From: an uncultured Clostridia bacterium
GTDB lineage: Bacteria; Bacillota; Clostridia; Oscillospirales; Ruminococcaceae
Direction: 5' to 3'
DNA: 64,000 nucleotides
Assembly (NCBI GenBank): GCA_947168885.1
Contig: CAMVNQ010000003.1
Span: forward strand, 1 to 64,000
The notes below the pieces were generated by a model. That model saw only the letters and a program-made list of their open reading frames with translations, did not search any database and was not told the origin of the DNA. Positions 1 through 8,058 of this stretch are shown piece after piece (position 1 is the stretch's first letter; each line of letters opens with the position of its first letter). The position numbers were made by a program, and so were the translations under genes.

Positions 1-475
1 TTCTCCGTCCTGTATGTTAAATTCTCGCTGTTATAGCTGTACCGGCTGTCGTCCGCGTTTATGACAGTTTCCGTGTTTACCGCCGTGGTTCCGGTCACAT
101 TCGTCACCGGCGCGGGAACCGGCGTTTCTGCGGCATTCAGAACGTTGTTCACACTCACAACGCTCTGCTCATTCCGGACAGTTATATCGGAGCTCTCCGA
201 TATTCCGGTGTTCTCCGTCCTGTATGTTAAATTCTCGCTGTTATAGCTGTACCGGCTGTCGTCCGCGTTTATGACAGTTTCCGTGTTTACCGCCGTGGTT
301 CCGGTCACATTCGTCACCGGCGCGGGAACCGGCGTTTCTGCGGCATTCAGAACGTTGTTCACACTCACAACGCTCTGCTCATTCCGGACAGTTATATCGG
401 AGCTCTCCGATATTCCGGTGTTCTCCGTCCTGTATGTTAAATTCTCGCTGTTATAGCTGTACCGGCTGTCGTCCG
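1..475. repeat. 210-bp direct tandem repeat (2 identical full copies plus ~55 bp of a third), in frame
   Basis: 1-210 and 211-420 read identically; 421-475 repeats the first 55 bp and then diverges. The two identical 61-aa plus-strand ORFs in the track are shadows of this repeat. Confidence 0.95.
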
Positions 476-1154
476 GGTAACCGGTCGTTCCCGAGATGAT
501 CTCGTTTACGGCATTATCCGTCAGAAGCTGCGAACGCGGCCCCTGTACGGGAAGCTGTGCATCTTCCGCCTCAACCGTTTCTTTCCTGTAAACAAAAACG
601 GGCGGCTCGATATATGAATAAGCGCCGGAATAAGCATAGCTTTCGCTGTTTCCTCCGAAGAAGCGGTTCGTCAGAGCCTTTATATCCACCGCCGAGTAAC
701 GGTAGATCTGTGTGCCCTCCTTAACCTCCGAGATCCGTATATTCTCGCTGAGATCCTCGGTGTTGTTTATATATGTGATCGCATCTGTCGTGCGTATGTA
801 TGCATTGTTGTCCGAAATACGCAGATAATGAAGGCTGCGCTCGATACTGCCCTTAACGGTGTCAGGAAAAAGCTTCGTGACTGTCGGGTCACCGAGTTTG
901 CCTTCAAGCATGAGTTTGCGGACAATGACGAGTTTAAGTATATACGTCGTATCGCTGCGAAGTTTCTGCTCCTGATCAAGACGCTCTCTGAGCGCATTGA
1001 AATATATCAGGGTCTCGCCGCTGAACGGGAAAGGCTCTGTTCCGCTGTATTTCTCGATTATCTCCGCAGCAAACTTACTCGCCTTTGTAAGCGCGGCAAA
1101 GCTCTGCCGCATAGGCGAGACAAGCGCTATACTGCGTGCGGTCATACGATACAT
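1..1154 (-). CDS. Tail/contractile-injection-locus protein with 70-aa tandem repeats (partial, runs off left edge)
   Basis: Minus-strand frame open from ATG at 1154 (MYRMTARSIALVSPMRQSFAALTKASKFAAEIIEKYSGTEPFPFSGETLIYFNALRERL...) to the window edge; lies directly downstream of a tube-protein gene. C-terminal part is made of repeats DDSRYSYNSENLTYRTENTGISESSDITVRNEQSVVSVNNVLNAAETPVPAPVTNVTGTTAVNTETVINA. Not in the ORF track because it is incomplete. Confidence 0.7.
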   Translation of the reverse strand, partial: MYRMTARSIALVSPMRQSFAALTKASKFAAEIIEKYSGTEPFPFSGETLIYFNALRERLDQEQKLRSDTTYILKLVIVRKLMLEGKLGDPTVTKLFPDTVKGSIERSLHYLRISDNNAYIRTTDAITYINNTEDLSENIRISEVKEGTQIYRYSAVDIKALTNRFFGGNSESYAYSGAYSYIEPPVFVYRKETVEAEDAQLPVQGPRSQLLTDNAVNEIISGTTGYPDDSRYSYNSENLTYRTENTGISESSDITVRNEQSVVSVNNVLNAAETPVPAPVTNVTGTTAVNTETVINADDSRYSYNSENLTYRTENTGISESSDITVRNEQSVVSVNNVLNAAETPVPAPVTNVTGTTAVNTETVINADDSRYSYNSENLTYRTE

Positions 1155-1173
1155 AGGCTTTCCCCTCGGTCGG

Positions 1174-1608
1174 TCATATTCCTATCGGAAGCGGAAGCTC
1201 GGTGATGCCCGTGTGCGCTATCTTGAGCGACTGGCAGAGCACGGTGCTTTCAAGTGCATCAAGCGGCGAAAACTCACGCTGGACGATGATTCCGTTCGTG
1301 ATAAAGAACATTCTGACAGTTTTTCCGTCCTTTTTGACTGTAATGGTGATCGCGGTTATCTGCTTGCCCTCTTTGAAGAATGCAAAAGCAACATCCGCCA
1401 TTGTCGAATGAAGAGCACGTTCGAGTATCAGAAAATCGGGACTCTTTTTCGGTTTGCGAAGTATCACGGGCGCATCGTTGTTTCCGCCCTCATTGATAGT
1501 CTCGATCTCCATGGAACCGGAAAGATTGGAGACTCTGCTGAAACTGAACGGAATTCCGTCAAAACTAACAGTGAATGAATAACCGGGAATAAAATCCGAA
1601 GATGCCAT
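1174..1608 (-). CDS. Phage tail / contractile injection system tube protein (T4 gp19-like)
   Basis: MASSDFIPGYSFTVSFDGIPFSFSRVSNLSGSMEIETINEGGNNDAPVILRKPKKSPDFLILERAL... matches the gp19-like tube protein pattern (F.V..DG....F..VSGLS...E....EGG). Confidence 0.8.
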   Translation of the reverse strand: MASSDFIPGYSFTVSFDGIPFSFSRVSNLSGSMEIETINEGGNNDAPVILRKPKKSPDFLILERALHSTMADVAFAFFKEGKQITAITITVKKDGKTVRMFFITNGIIVQREFSPLDALESTVLCQSLKIAHTGITELPLPIGI

Positions 1609-1643
1609 ACAATAACTTCACCACCTGACAGCTATCTGACTTA

Positions 1644-1820
1644 CTAAATCTTGAAAACATTCTCGGGCTCATCGTTGAGCTTGCTGTTAATCCGCGAGAT
1701 CTCGCGGCACCAGCGCTGACGCTCCATGTGGCTGAACTGCTCTATCTCACTGTTCTGCCAGTGCATATAATAACCGATGAACGCCATTTCCTCATATATT
1801 TTCTCTGCCGGATATGTCAC
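1644..1820 (-). CDS. DUF6760-like small protein of CIS clusters
   Basis: GTG start overlapping the upstream TAG; translation VTYPAEKIYEEMAFIGYYMHWQNSEIEQFSHMERQRWCREISRINSKLNDEPENVFKI (58 aa). Missed in the track (non-ATG, <60 aa). Pattern YP.EKLYEE.AFI..Y.HW...E......ERRRW..EIS.IN recalls DUF6760. Confidence 0.75.
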   Translation of the reverse strand: MTYPAEKIYEEMAFIGYYMHWQNSEIEQFSHMERQRWCREISRINSKLNDEPENVFKI

Positions 1821-2188
1821 TATTCTCCGGCTTCCAGAAAATTTACGGGTATCTCTATCGGCTGTCCGCAGTGCGGGCAGACAGATTTATATACGGGCAT
1901 CTCCATAGTGTTTATCTTTGAATACAGATCCTGAAGATACGCAAGGTCTATCGTGTACAGGCCCTCAACAACGCGCGTATCCACTGCGGGAAGCGTTCCG
2001 AGGCTCTTTATCACTCTCGAAAGTATTATGATCGTCAGATAACCGGGGTTCTGCTGAACGCGCGGGTCCTTGAGCGGTATTATCTCATCTCCCGCGTTTG
2101 CAAGGCGCATTACGCCCTCCCGGTGCAGATTTCCGTTCATATCCATATACCCTTTCGGAAGCGTGAATCTGAACTCTGTCTCAAACAT
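1820..2188 (-). CDS. Tail assembly protein with C-terminal CxxC motif
   Basis: MFETEFRFTLPKGYMDMNGNLHREGVMRLANAGDEIIPLKDPRVQQNPGYLTIIILSRVIKSLG...VCPHCGQPIEIPVNFLEAGE; strong RBS GAGGTC upstream of ATG at 2188; the tracked ORF start at 2419 is too long. Confidence 0.7.
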   Translation of the reverse strand: MFETEFRFTLPKGYMDMNGNLHREGVMRLANAGDEIIPLKDPRVQQNPGYLTIIILSRVIKSLGTLPAVDTRVVEGLYTIDLAYLQDLYSKINTMEMPVYKSVCPHCGQPIEIPVNFLEAGE

Positions 2189-2791
2189 AGAAATGACCTC
2201 TTTTCTCCGTAGGCAATACCGCACAAAGAGTGTACGGAAAACGCAGCATCGCCTTAATATCGTTCCGGCTTTTCCTGCCGGACAATTACTTTTTGCGTGT
2301 AAACCGGTCCGATTTTCCCGCCGTATGCAGCGGAAAACAGGTTTTTCCGTCGATGCGGTCACATATCCCGGAAATAGCAAGGGTTCATATCGATTTACCA
2401 CATAAAACAGCAAAAGCAAGCCCCGCAGAACGGAGTTCCGCGCAGAGTTTGCTTTCAGATCGGAATATTATAAAGCGGCGACAAAAATGGTTTTGATGTA
2501 TCGCAAATAAATATTTTATCACATACAAGCACTTTTGTCAACCCCTTTTCGGCATATTTCACAAATGTTTCATAAAATCAAGTTAGCCTATATGTATTAT
2601 ATCACATTTCGGGGCGGATTTCAAGTCTTTCATAAAAAAGTAGTGTGTAAAATCGTTTTTTCCCCATCCCGTTTTTTTCGCCATAAAACGGCAGCTGCGT
2701 CTCCCCGTACCGAGCCGGAGAAACGCAGCGCTGCACATTTACTGTATCACAGACAGCGAAAAGCTTCACTGTCTCTTTCCGGGCGCAGTCC

Positions 2792-4690
2792 TCACTTCTC
2801 CTCAAAATGCGCCCATGCTATGAAGTTCAGTTCCGTCTTTGACGACATCGACGTATTGCCCGCGGTGAGCACAGCCGAGTCGATCCCGCTTCCGAAGCCG
2901 GAAAGCACGAATGTCATAAGGGGATAAGCCTTCCCGCGCGGCGGAATGGCTATCTTCTTCCCGTGAAGTACAAGATTGTACGAAGCGTCCACAGCTCCCG
3001 ACGACGTATCTATCGTAACCGTAAGCGTTCCGGACGAAGATGCAGGTGCCGCGAACTCGAAGTACGCCGCAGAGCTTCCGGCAAGCGTCATCTGCGGGGT
3101 CGCCGCCGTGTCAGAATCGTCAAACGAAGCCATTATCGTTCTTGACGCTTTTTTTCTTATTATCTTCGACGGATTCGTCAGATCGGTTATACCATAGAAA
3201 TCGGTGTAGGAATTCTTATCCTTGAACCCCGCGAAGAGCTTTGCGAACGTGTAATTGCTGTTTGTTGCCTTAAGTCCGTTGTTTATCGCCTTATACGCGC
3301 TCGTCGTCTTTGCATAGGCGGTGAGGATATTCTTTATTGCCTCAACGCCGCCGTAATTCTTGTGTATGTAGAGCGGCAGAAGGAACGCGCCGTACTGCCG
3401 GTTCCTGTATGACGAGCTGCTGCTCAGAGGATAGTCCGTGCTTTTAAGGTAGTTGGTCATGTGAGTATTCAGCGAACCGAAAGACCCGCCTATGCACAGA
3501 TATGAACCGTAATTCGCGAACGCTTCCTTGAACCAGCCCGCCTGATTCTTTCCGATGTATCTGTACATTATGCAGTGGAACATCTCGTGCCCGAGCACCC
3601 ACTTGAATTTGAGCGTGTCCCCGGGCGAGAGCACTATGTAACAGCCTTTTGCCGGATCTTCGGGATCTATCTTCTTAGTCGTGCCGAGAACGTTCTTCGG
3701 CGCTACCTCGGAGTCTATCCTTATAACGTCGTTGTCAACTATGTAGATATGGAAGTATTTTTCGCGAACCGACGAGCTTCCGTTCACAAATTCGTGATAC
3801 GGCTCAAGGAAGCCGTATTTGCGGAAGTAAACATCCACCACCTCATCCACCACGCGCTCAAACTGCTCGATTCCCGGTGTACCCTGCTCACTGTGCAGCA
3901 TGAAATTTCCGGCGGTATATGTTCTTTCACTGACGAAATCGGGTCTCGGATCCTCGACGGGCGCAGTATCTTCCGCATAAACGTCGATCATCTCATCTTT
4001 CATCTCTTCGTCGATGATGCCGTATTCAAGAAGCTTGTTGAGCTTTCCCGAGACCGTGCAGTTCGATATGTCAAGGTTGAACGTCCTGCTCTTTGTAAGT
4101 CCGCCCGCGCGCACAGCTACAGTACGGTCGAGCCGGACGGAATTGAGCGTATCGTACGTGATATTGACCGCATTTGTCGTCACAGTATCGCTGACATCAT
4201 AATCCGCAAACAGCGGTGTTCCGTCCGCTGCGGTAAGCTCTACCTTATAAACGCTTCCGTCGCCCGACTTGCCAATACCTATCCTGTTTATGTACGAAAG
4301 CCTGAACGTATCGTCGTACCGCGATGAAACAAGCCGCGTCTGCGCATTTACACCCGTACCGGAAGGAAGCGAACCGAGATCGACCTTCAGAAGTGTCTTT
4401 GTCGAAGGACGGGCGAACGTGAATGCGCCGCTGCTGTCCGTCTTTACGGTGCGGCAGTAATAATGCTCATAGCGTTTCAGACCGTTTGCCGACGACCGCA
4501 GCGTTGAGCCATAGATGTCTATGGATATGCCTCCGACAGCGATTCCCGGCTCGTCCGCGTAAACATATCCCGTAAAATATGAGCCCGCCTCTGCTCTTAC
4601 GTAAACAAAGCACAGTATCATAACCGCAGACATAAGCACTGCGGTCAGTTTTCTTGAATAAATGAGTATTGTTTTCTTCAATCCCGTCAC
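2792..4690 (-). CDS. Secreted protein with gluzincin-type (HExxH) metallopeptidase domain
   Basis: Signal-peptide-like N-terminus; LGHEMFHCIMYRY followed by GWFKEAFANY. Confidence 0.7.
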   Translation of the reverse strand: MTGLKKTILIYSRKLTAVLMSAVMILCFVYVRAEAGSYFTGYVYADEPGIAVGGISIDIYGSTLRSSANGLKRYEHYYCRTVKTDSSGAFTFARPSTKTLLKVDLGSLPSGTGVNAQTRLVSSRYDDTFRLSYINRIGIGKSGDGSVYKVELTAADGTPLFADYDVSDTVTTNAVNITYDTLNSVRLDRTVAVRAGGLTKSRTFNLDISNCTVSGKLNKLLEYGIIDEEMKDEMIDVYAEDTAPVEDPRPDFVSERTYTAGNFMLHSEQGTPGIEQFERVVDEVVDVYFRKYGFLEPYHEFVNGSSSVREKYFHIYIVDNDVIRIDSEVAPKNVLGTTKKIDPEDPAKGCYIVLSPGDTLKFKWVLGHEMFHCIMYRYIGKNQAGWFKEAFANYGSYLCIGGSFGSLNTHMTNYLKSTDYPLSSSSSYRNRQYGAFLLPLYIHKNYGGVEAIKNILTAYAKTTSAYKAINNGLKATNSNYTFAKLFAGFKDKNSYTDFYGITDLTNPSKIIRKKASRTIMASFDDSDTAATPQMTLAGSSAAYFEFAAPASSSGTLTVTIDTSSGAVDASYNLVLHGKKIAIPPRGKAYPLMTFVLSGFGSGIDSAVLTAGNTSMSSKTELNFIAWAHFEEK

Positions 4691-4933
4691 TCCTTCGAGA
4701 TATTGATCTGATTTGATTATAACATTTTATTGCGGGAAATACAATAGTTTTCTAATATTTGCCGGACATCGGGACAAAAAAGCCCGTTTATGAATATATG
4801 AGACGTTTTATTTGTTTAACCAGCGGCTTTCGCTGAGAAAAAACATACAAGGGATTCGCGGTGGGGCGTTACCCGCCGTCTGTACCGAACGATTTGGATT
4901 CTTTTGACAAATCCGGACTGCGAGGCAGAAAAA

Positions 4934-4964
4934 AATCCCGTCCCGGAAAAACCGAGACGGGATT
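4934..4964 (-). terminator. Rho-independent terminator
   Basis: aatcccgtc...gacgggatt stem preceded on + strand by A-run (U-tail on minus strand). Confidence 0.7.
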
Positions 4965-5035
4965 CACAGCCCGCTGTTGCGGCTGTCTGTGCCGAACGAT
5001 TTGTATTTTTACAAAACTTGCGTGATACAACAAAA

Positions 5036-5067
5036 AATCCGCCCACAGATGAAACTGTAGGCGGATT
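5036..5067 (-). terminator. Rho-independent terminator
   Basis: aatccgcc...ggcggatt stem with A-run on + strand. Confidence 0.65.
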
Positions 5068-5190
5068 CGCGGCGGGGCGTTCCCCGCTGTATCTGCTGAA
5101 CGCTTTAGATGTTACTCTGGACAGCGAGGCAGAAAAATACCGCCTCGAACAAAGTCCGAGACGGATTCGCCGCCGCGCGTCCGCGGCTGG

Positions 5191-5261
5191 AGGCGCCACC
5201 CAGATTTGAACTGGGGATCAGGGTGTTGCAGACCCACGCCTTACCACTTGGCTATAGCGCC
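5191..5261 (-). tRNA. tRNA-Cys(GCA)
   Basis: GGCGCTATAGCCAAGTGGTAAGGCGTGGGTCTGCAACACCCTGATCCCCAGTTCAAATCTGGGTGGCGCCT, encoded CCA follows. Confidence 0.95.
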
Positions 5262-5337
5262 GTTGCTTTTACTTTTGCAGAACGCGAACATTTTTGCAAA
5301 AATAAAAGCATTGCCCCCGCTTTTGCAAGGGCTGTGG

Positions 5338-5410
5338 AGCGGATTACGAGGCTCGAACTCGCTACCTCCACCTTGGCAAGGTGGCGCTCTACCAGATGAG
5401 CTAAATCCGC
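5338..5410 (-). tRNA. tRNA-Gly(GCC)
   Basis: GCGGATTTAGCTCATCTGGTAGAGCGCCACCTTGCCAAGGTGGAGGTAGCGAGTTCGAGCCTCGTAATCCGCT + CCA. Confidence 0.95.
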
Positions 5411-5476
5411 GAAAAATATATGCCCGCTGCAATAAATACGATCCTTGTGGGTACCGTTTCTACAGTAAAGATGTGG

Positions 5477-5550
5477 CGACCCGAATGGGGCTCGAACCCA
5501 TGACCTCTAGCGTGACAGGCTAGCGTTCTAACCAGCTGAACTACCGGGCC
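5477..5550 (-). tRNA. tRNA-Asp(GTC)
   Basis: GGCCCGGTAGTTCAGCTGGTTAGAACGCTAGCCTGTCACGCTAGAGGTCATGGGTTCGAGCCCCATTCGGGTCG + CCA. Confidence 0.95.
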
Positions 5551-5578
5551 GAATTTCTCAAAAAAATCACTTGATTGG

Positions 5579-5651
5579 TGGGAGTTACAGGGCTCGAACC
5601 TGTGACCCTCTGCTTGTAAGGCAGATGCTCTCCCAGCTGAGCTAAACTCCC
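5579..5651 (-). tRNA. tRNA-Val(TAC)
   Basis: GGGAGTTTAGCTCAGCTGGGAGAGCATCTGCCTTACAAGGCAGAGGGTCACAGGTTCGAGCCCTGTAACTCCCA + CCA. Confidence 0.95.
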
Positions 5652-5871
5652 ACATATCCAAGCGACTACTACATTATAAACTATCCGGACCGATTTGTCA
5701 AGTGTTTTTTAAAAATTTTATTCGAAAATACGCTTTTGACATATTTCAACAAGGTAATTTATGCAAAATCAATGAATATGGAACGAATATCGGTGCATAA
5801 TACATTCAGCCGCTTTTCACGGGTACTTAATTCACGCGAACGCGGCAAAAACAGCAAAGGAACCTGATAAT

Positions 5872-6087
5872 ATGAGGATAATCGATAGAATAGCGCTTTT
5901 CCTTCTTGTCGTCGGCGGACTCAACTGGGGACTTGTCGGACTTTTCGAGTTTGACCTTGTTGCATGGCTCTGCGGCGGTTCCGAAAGCGTTATAAGCAGA
6001 ATCGTATATGTTCTTGTAGCCCTTTCTGCTTTGTGGAGCATTTCTCTGTTCTTCAAGCACAACGAGCTGCTCGAAACGGAATCATAA
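5872..6087 (+). CDS. DUF378 family small membrane protein
   Basis: MRIIDRIALFLLVVGGLNWGLVGLFEFDLVAWL..., typical DUF378. Confidence 0.85.
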   Translation: MRIIDRIALFLLVVGGLNWGLVGLFEFDLVAWLCGGSESVISRIVYVLVALSALWSISLFFKHNELLETES

Positions 6088-6131
6088 CGGCAGAAAAGCA
6101 CGGCGGTGCCGAAAGGCATCGCCGTGTTTCT

Positions 6132-7058
6132 TTATTTCAGGAATCCGTTTATTATCTGCTCTTCGGCCTCAGCTTCGGTAAGTCCGAGAGTCATGAGCTT
6201 TATGAGCTGCTCACCCGCGATCTTTCCTATAGCCGCCTCGTGTACGAGCGCAGCGTCAACGCTGTTCGCTTCAAGGGCAGGAAGCGCAAGTATGCGCCCG
6301 TTGTCCATGATTATCGAGTCGCACTCGGTATGACCGCTGCACGCAGCATTTCCGATGATGCAGGCGTCAAATTTCTGGTATGACCTGTCTCTTGCAACGG
6401 AACGGGAAACCACATCTGCACTTGATCCGTCCTCGTTGAGCGACACTTTATATGTGCTTATAGCTGTCTGTTCGCCGTGGGTCATAAGTCTCTCGCGTAC
6501 AACGAGCTTCGCGTCCTTTTTAAGCTCCGCCACGGTAGCGCGCTCGGTGGAATCGACGCCCTTTATCTGCGCCATCTCCATTTCCATGGAGCTTCCTTCC
6601 TCCATATAAACTTCGGTAACGGGGTTCAGGATACGCTTTCCCATACCGTCACCGGAGCCGTAATGCTTCTCGACATAGCGGACGTGTGAATTTTTGCCTA
6701 CATAGAAACGGTGGATACCGTCGTGCTCGGAATCCTGCTTGCCGCAGTTATCGATGCCGCAGCCCGCAACAATGAGCACATCGCAGTCCTCGCCTATGAA
6801 GAAGTCATTATAAACCGTCTCTGTAATTCCGCTTTCGCTTATGACAACGGGGATATGCACGCTCTCGTTCTTCGTACCGTCCTTGATGCGTATGTCGATG
6901 CCGCTTCCTTCGGTCTTTGACTGAATATCAATGTTTGCAGTGGTGTTTCTGCCGACAGACTCGCCGTTGGCACGGAAATTGTACGCGCCTTCGGGGACAT
7001 CATGGAGTTCGGCGATCTCGCGTATAAGCTGCATCTGAACAGGGTCCATCTTAAGCAT
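6132..7058 (-). CDS. SufB/SufD-family Fe-S assembly protein (short form)
   Basis: SufBD core-like sequence, ~308 aa; start at 7058 overlaps the end of sufC (tracked start 7103 also possible). Confidence 0.85.
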   Translation of the reverse strand: MLKMDPVQMQLIREIAELHDVPEGAYNFRANGESVGRNTTANIDIQSKTEGSGIDIRIKDGTKNESVHIPVVISESGITETVYNDFFIGEDCDVLIVAGCGIDNCGKQDSEHDGIHRFYVGKNSHVRYVEKHYGSGDGMGKRILNPVTEVYMEEGSSMEMEMAQIKGVDSTERATVAELKKDAKLVVRERLMTHGEQTAISTYKVSLNEDGSSADVVSRSVARDRSYQKFDACIIGNAACSGHTECDSIIMDNGRILALPALEANSVDAALVHEAAIGKIAGEQLIKLMTLGLTEAEAEEQIINGFLK

Positions 7059-7800
7059 TCTCACCAGCTCCTTCCTTAAGTTTGTAGCAAGCTCCCGCCG
7101 CATATTTCGTGCCGATTATCTCCGGCAGTATCTCTTCTTTCGTGCCCTGTTTCTCGACCTTGCCGTCCGCGAGAACGATTATCTCGTCCGCGATGTTGAG
7201 AATGCGCTCCTGATGCGAAATAACGACTATGGTGCGTTCCTTGTCCGACTTCTGCATATTCTCGAAAATACGGATGAGGTTATTGAAGCTCCAGAGGTCG
7301 ATACCGGCTTCCGGCTCGTCAAAAAGCGCGAGCTTCACATCTCTCGCAAGGACAGTGGCTATCTCTATGCGCTTTAATTCGCCGCCGGAGAGGGAAGCGT
7401 TGACTTCACGGTTGATATAGTCCTTTGCGCAAAGTCCGACTTCGGAGAGGTACTCGCACGCCTTGTCGATCTTGATAGGCTTACCTGCCGCGATACGAAG
7501 CAGGTCAAGAACGGTAAGTCCCTTGAAGCGCACAGGCTGCTGGAAAGCGAAGCCGATACCGAGACGGGCGCGCTCGGTAATGCTCATATCCGTGATGTCG
7601 CTTCCGTTCCAGAAAATCTTTCCGGCGGAAATTTTTTCGATACCGGCGATAAGTTTAGCGAGGGTAGATTTTCCGCCGCCGTTCGGACCGGTGATGACGA
7701 TGAATTTGTTATCGGGAACAGTGAGCGTTATATCGCGCACTATCTCGACCTTGCCGCGTTCTCCTTCGGCATTGAAGGAAATATTTTTCAGTTCGAGCAT
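7051..7800 (-). CDS. sufC: SufC Fe-S assembly ATPase
   Basis: ABC ATPase, GPNGGGKSTLAKLIAG, LSGGELKRIEIA, DEPEAGIDL. Confidence 0.9.
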   Translation of the reverse strand: MLELKNISFNAEGERGKVEIVRDITLTVPDNKFIVITGPNGGGKSTLAKLIAGIEKISAGKIFWNGSDITDMSITERARLGIGFAFQQPVRFKGLTVLDLLRIAAGKPIKIDKACEYLSEVGLCAKDYINREVNASLSGGELKRIEIATVLARDVKLALFDEPEAGIDLWSFNNLIRIFENMQKSDKERTIVVISHQERILNIADEIIVLADGKVEKQGTKEEILPEIIGTKYAAGACYKLKEGAGENA

Positions 7801-8058
7801 TTTTTATCTCCTTTTGTTTATTTTATATACATTGTTTTAGCAGTAAATACCGGCTGCGAGGCAGAGAGCAGTCCGTTGAAGGATCCGACATACGGACTGC
7901 GGGGCGCGACGGCGCCCGCCGAATAGCCGCCCGGGGTTTGCTGCGACGGACAAGATTCCGTAACGGCGGCTGCTCTTTCGGCGGGTGCAGAGCGATTTAT
8001 GATCCCGGCTTTATTGACAGATACGTAAATCGGGTTAGAGTGAGTCAGAGCTTTGGAT

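Larger units (their letters stand above)
4855..5188. repeat. Four degenerate ~100-bp-spaced repeats with hairpins/terminators downstream of tRNA cluster
   Basis: Motif GGATTCgcggcggGGCGTTccCCGC(t/c)GTctGt(a/g)CcGAACGatTT recurs near 4855, 4961, 5065, with a related copy at 5163; each interval holds an inverted repeat. Confidence 0.75.

Noticed and set aside
61-456. Two identical 61-aa plus-strand ORFs
   Set aside because: Antisense shadows of the 210-bp repeat; the minus frame is the long open one.
3575-4327. 250-aa plus-strand ORF
   Set aside because: Antisense to the metallopeptidase gene, no family motifs; shadow ORF in GC-biased sequence.
4904-5661. Several short ORFs over the tRNA cluster
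   Set aside because: Translate tRNA genes or terminators (e.g. GSNSLPPPWQGGALPDEL type), a known spurious ORF class.
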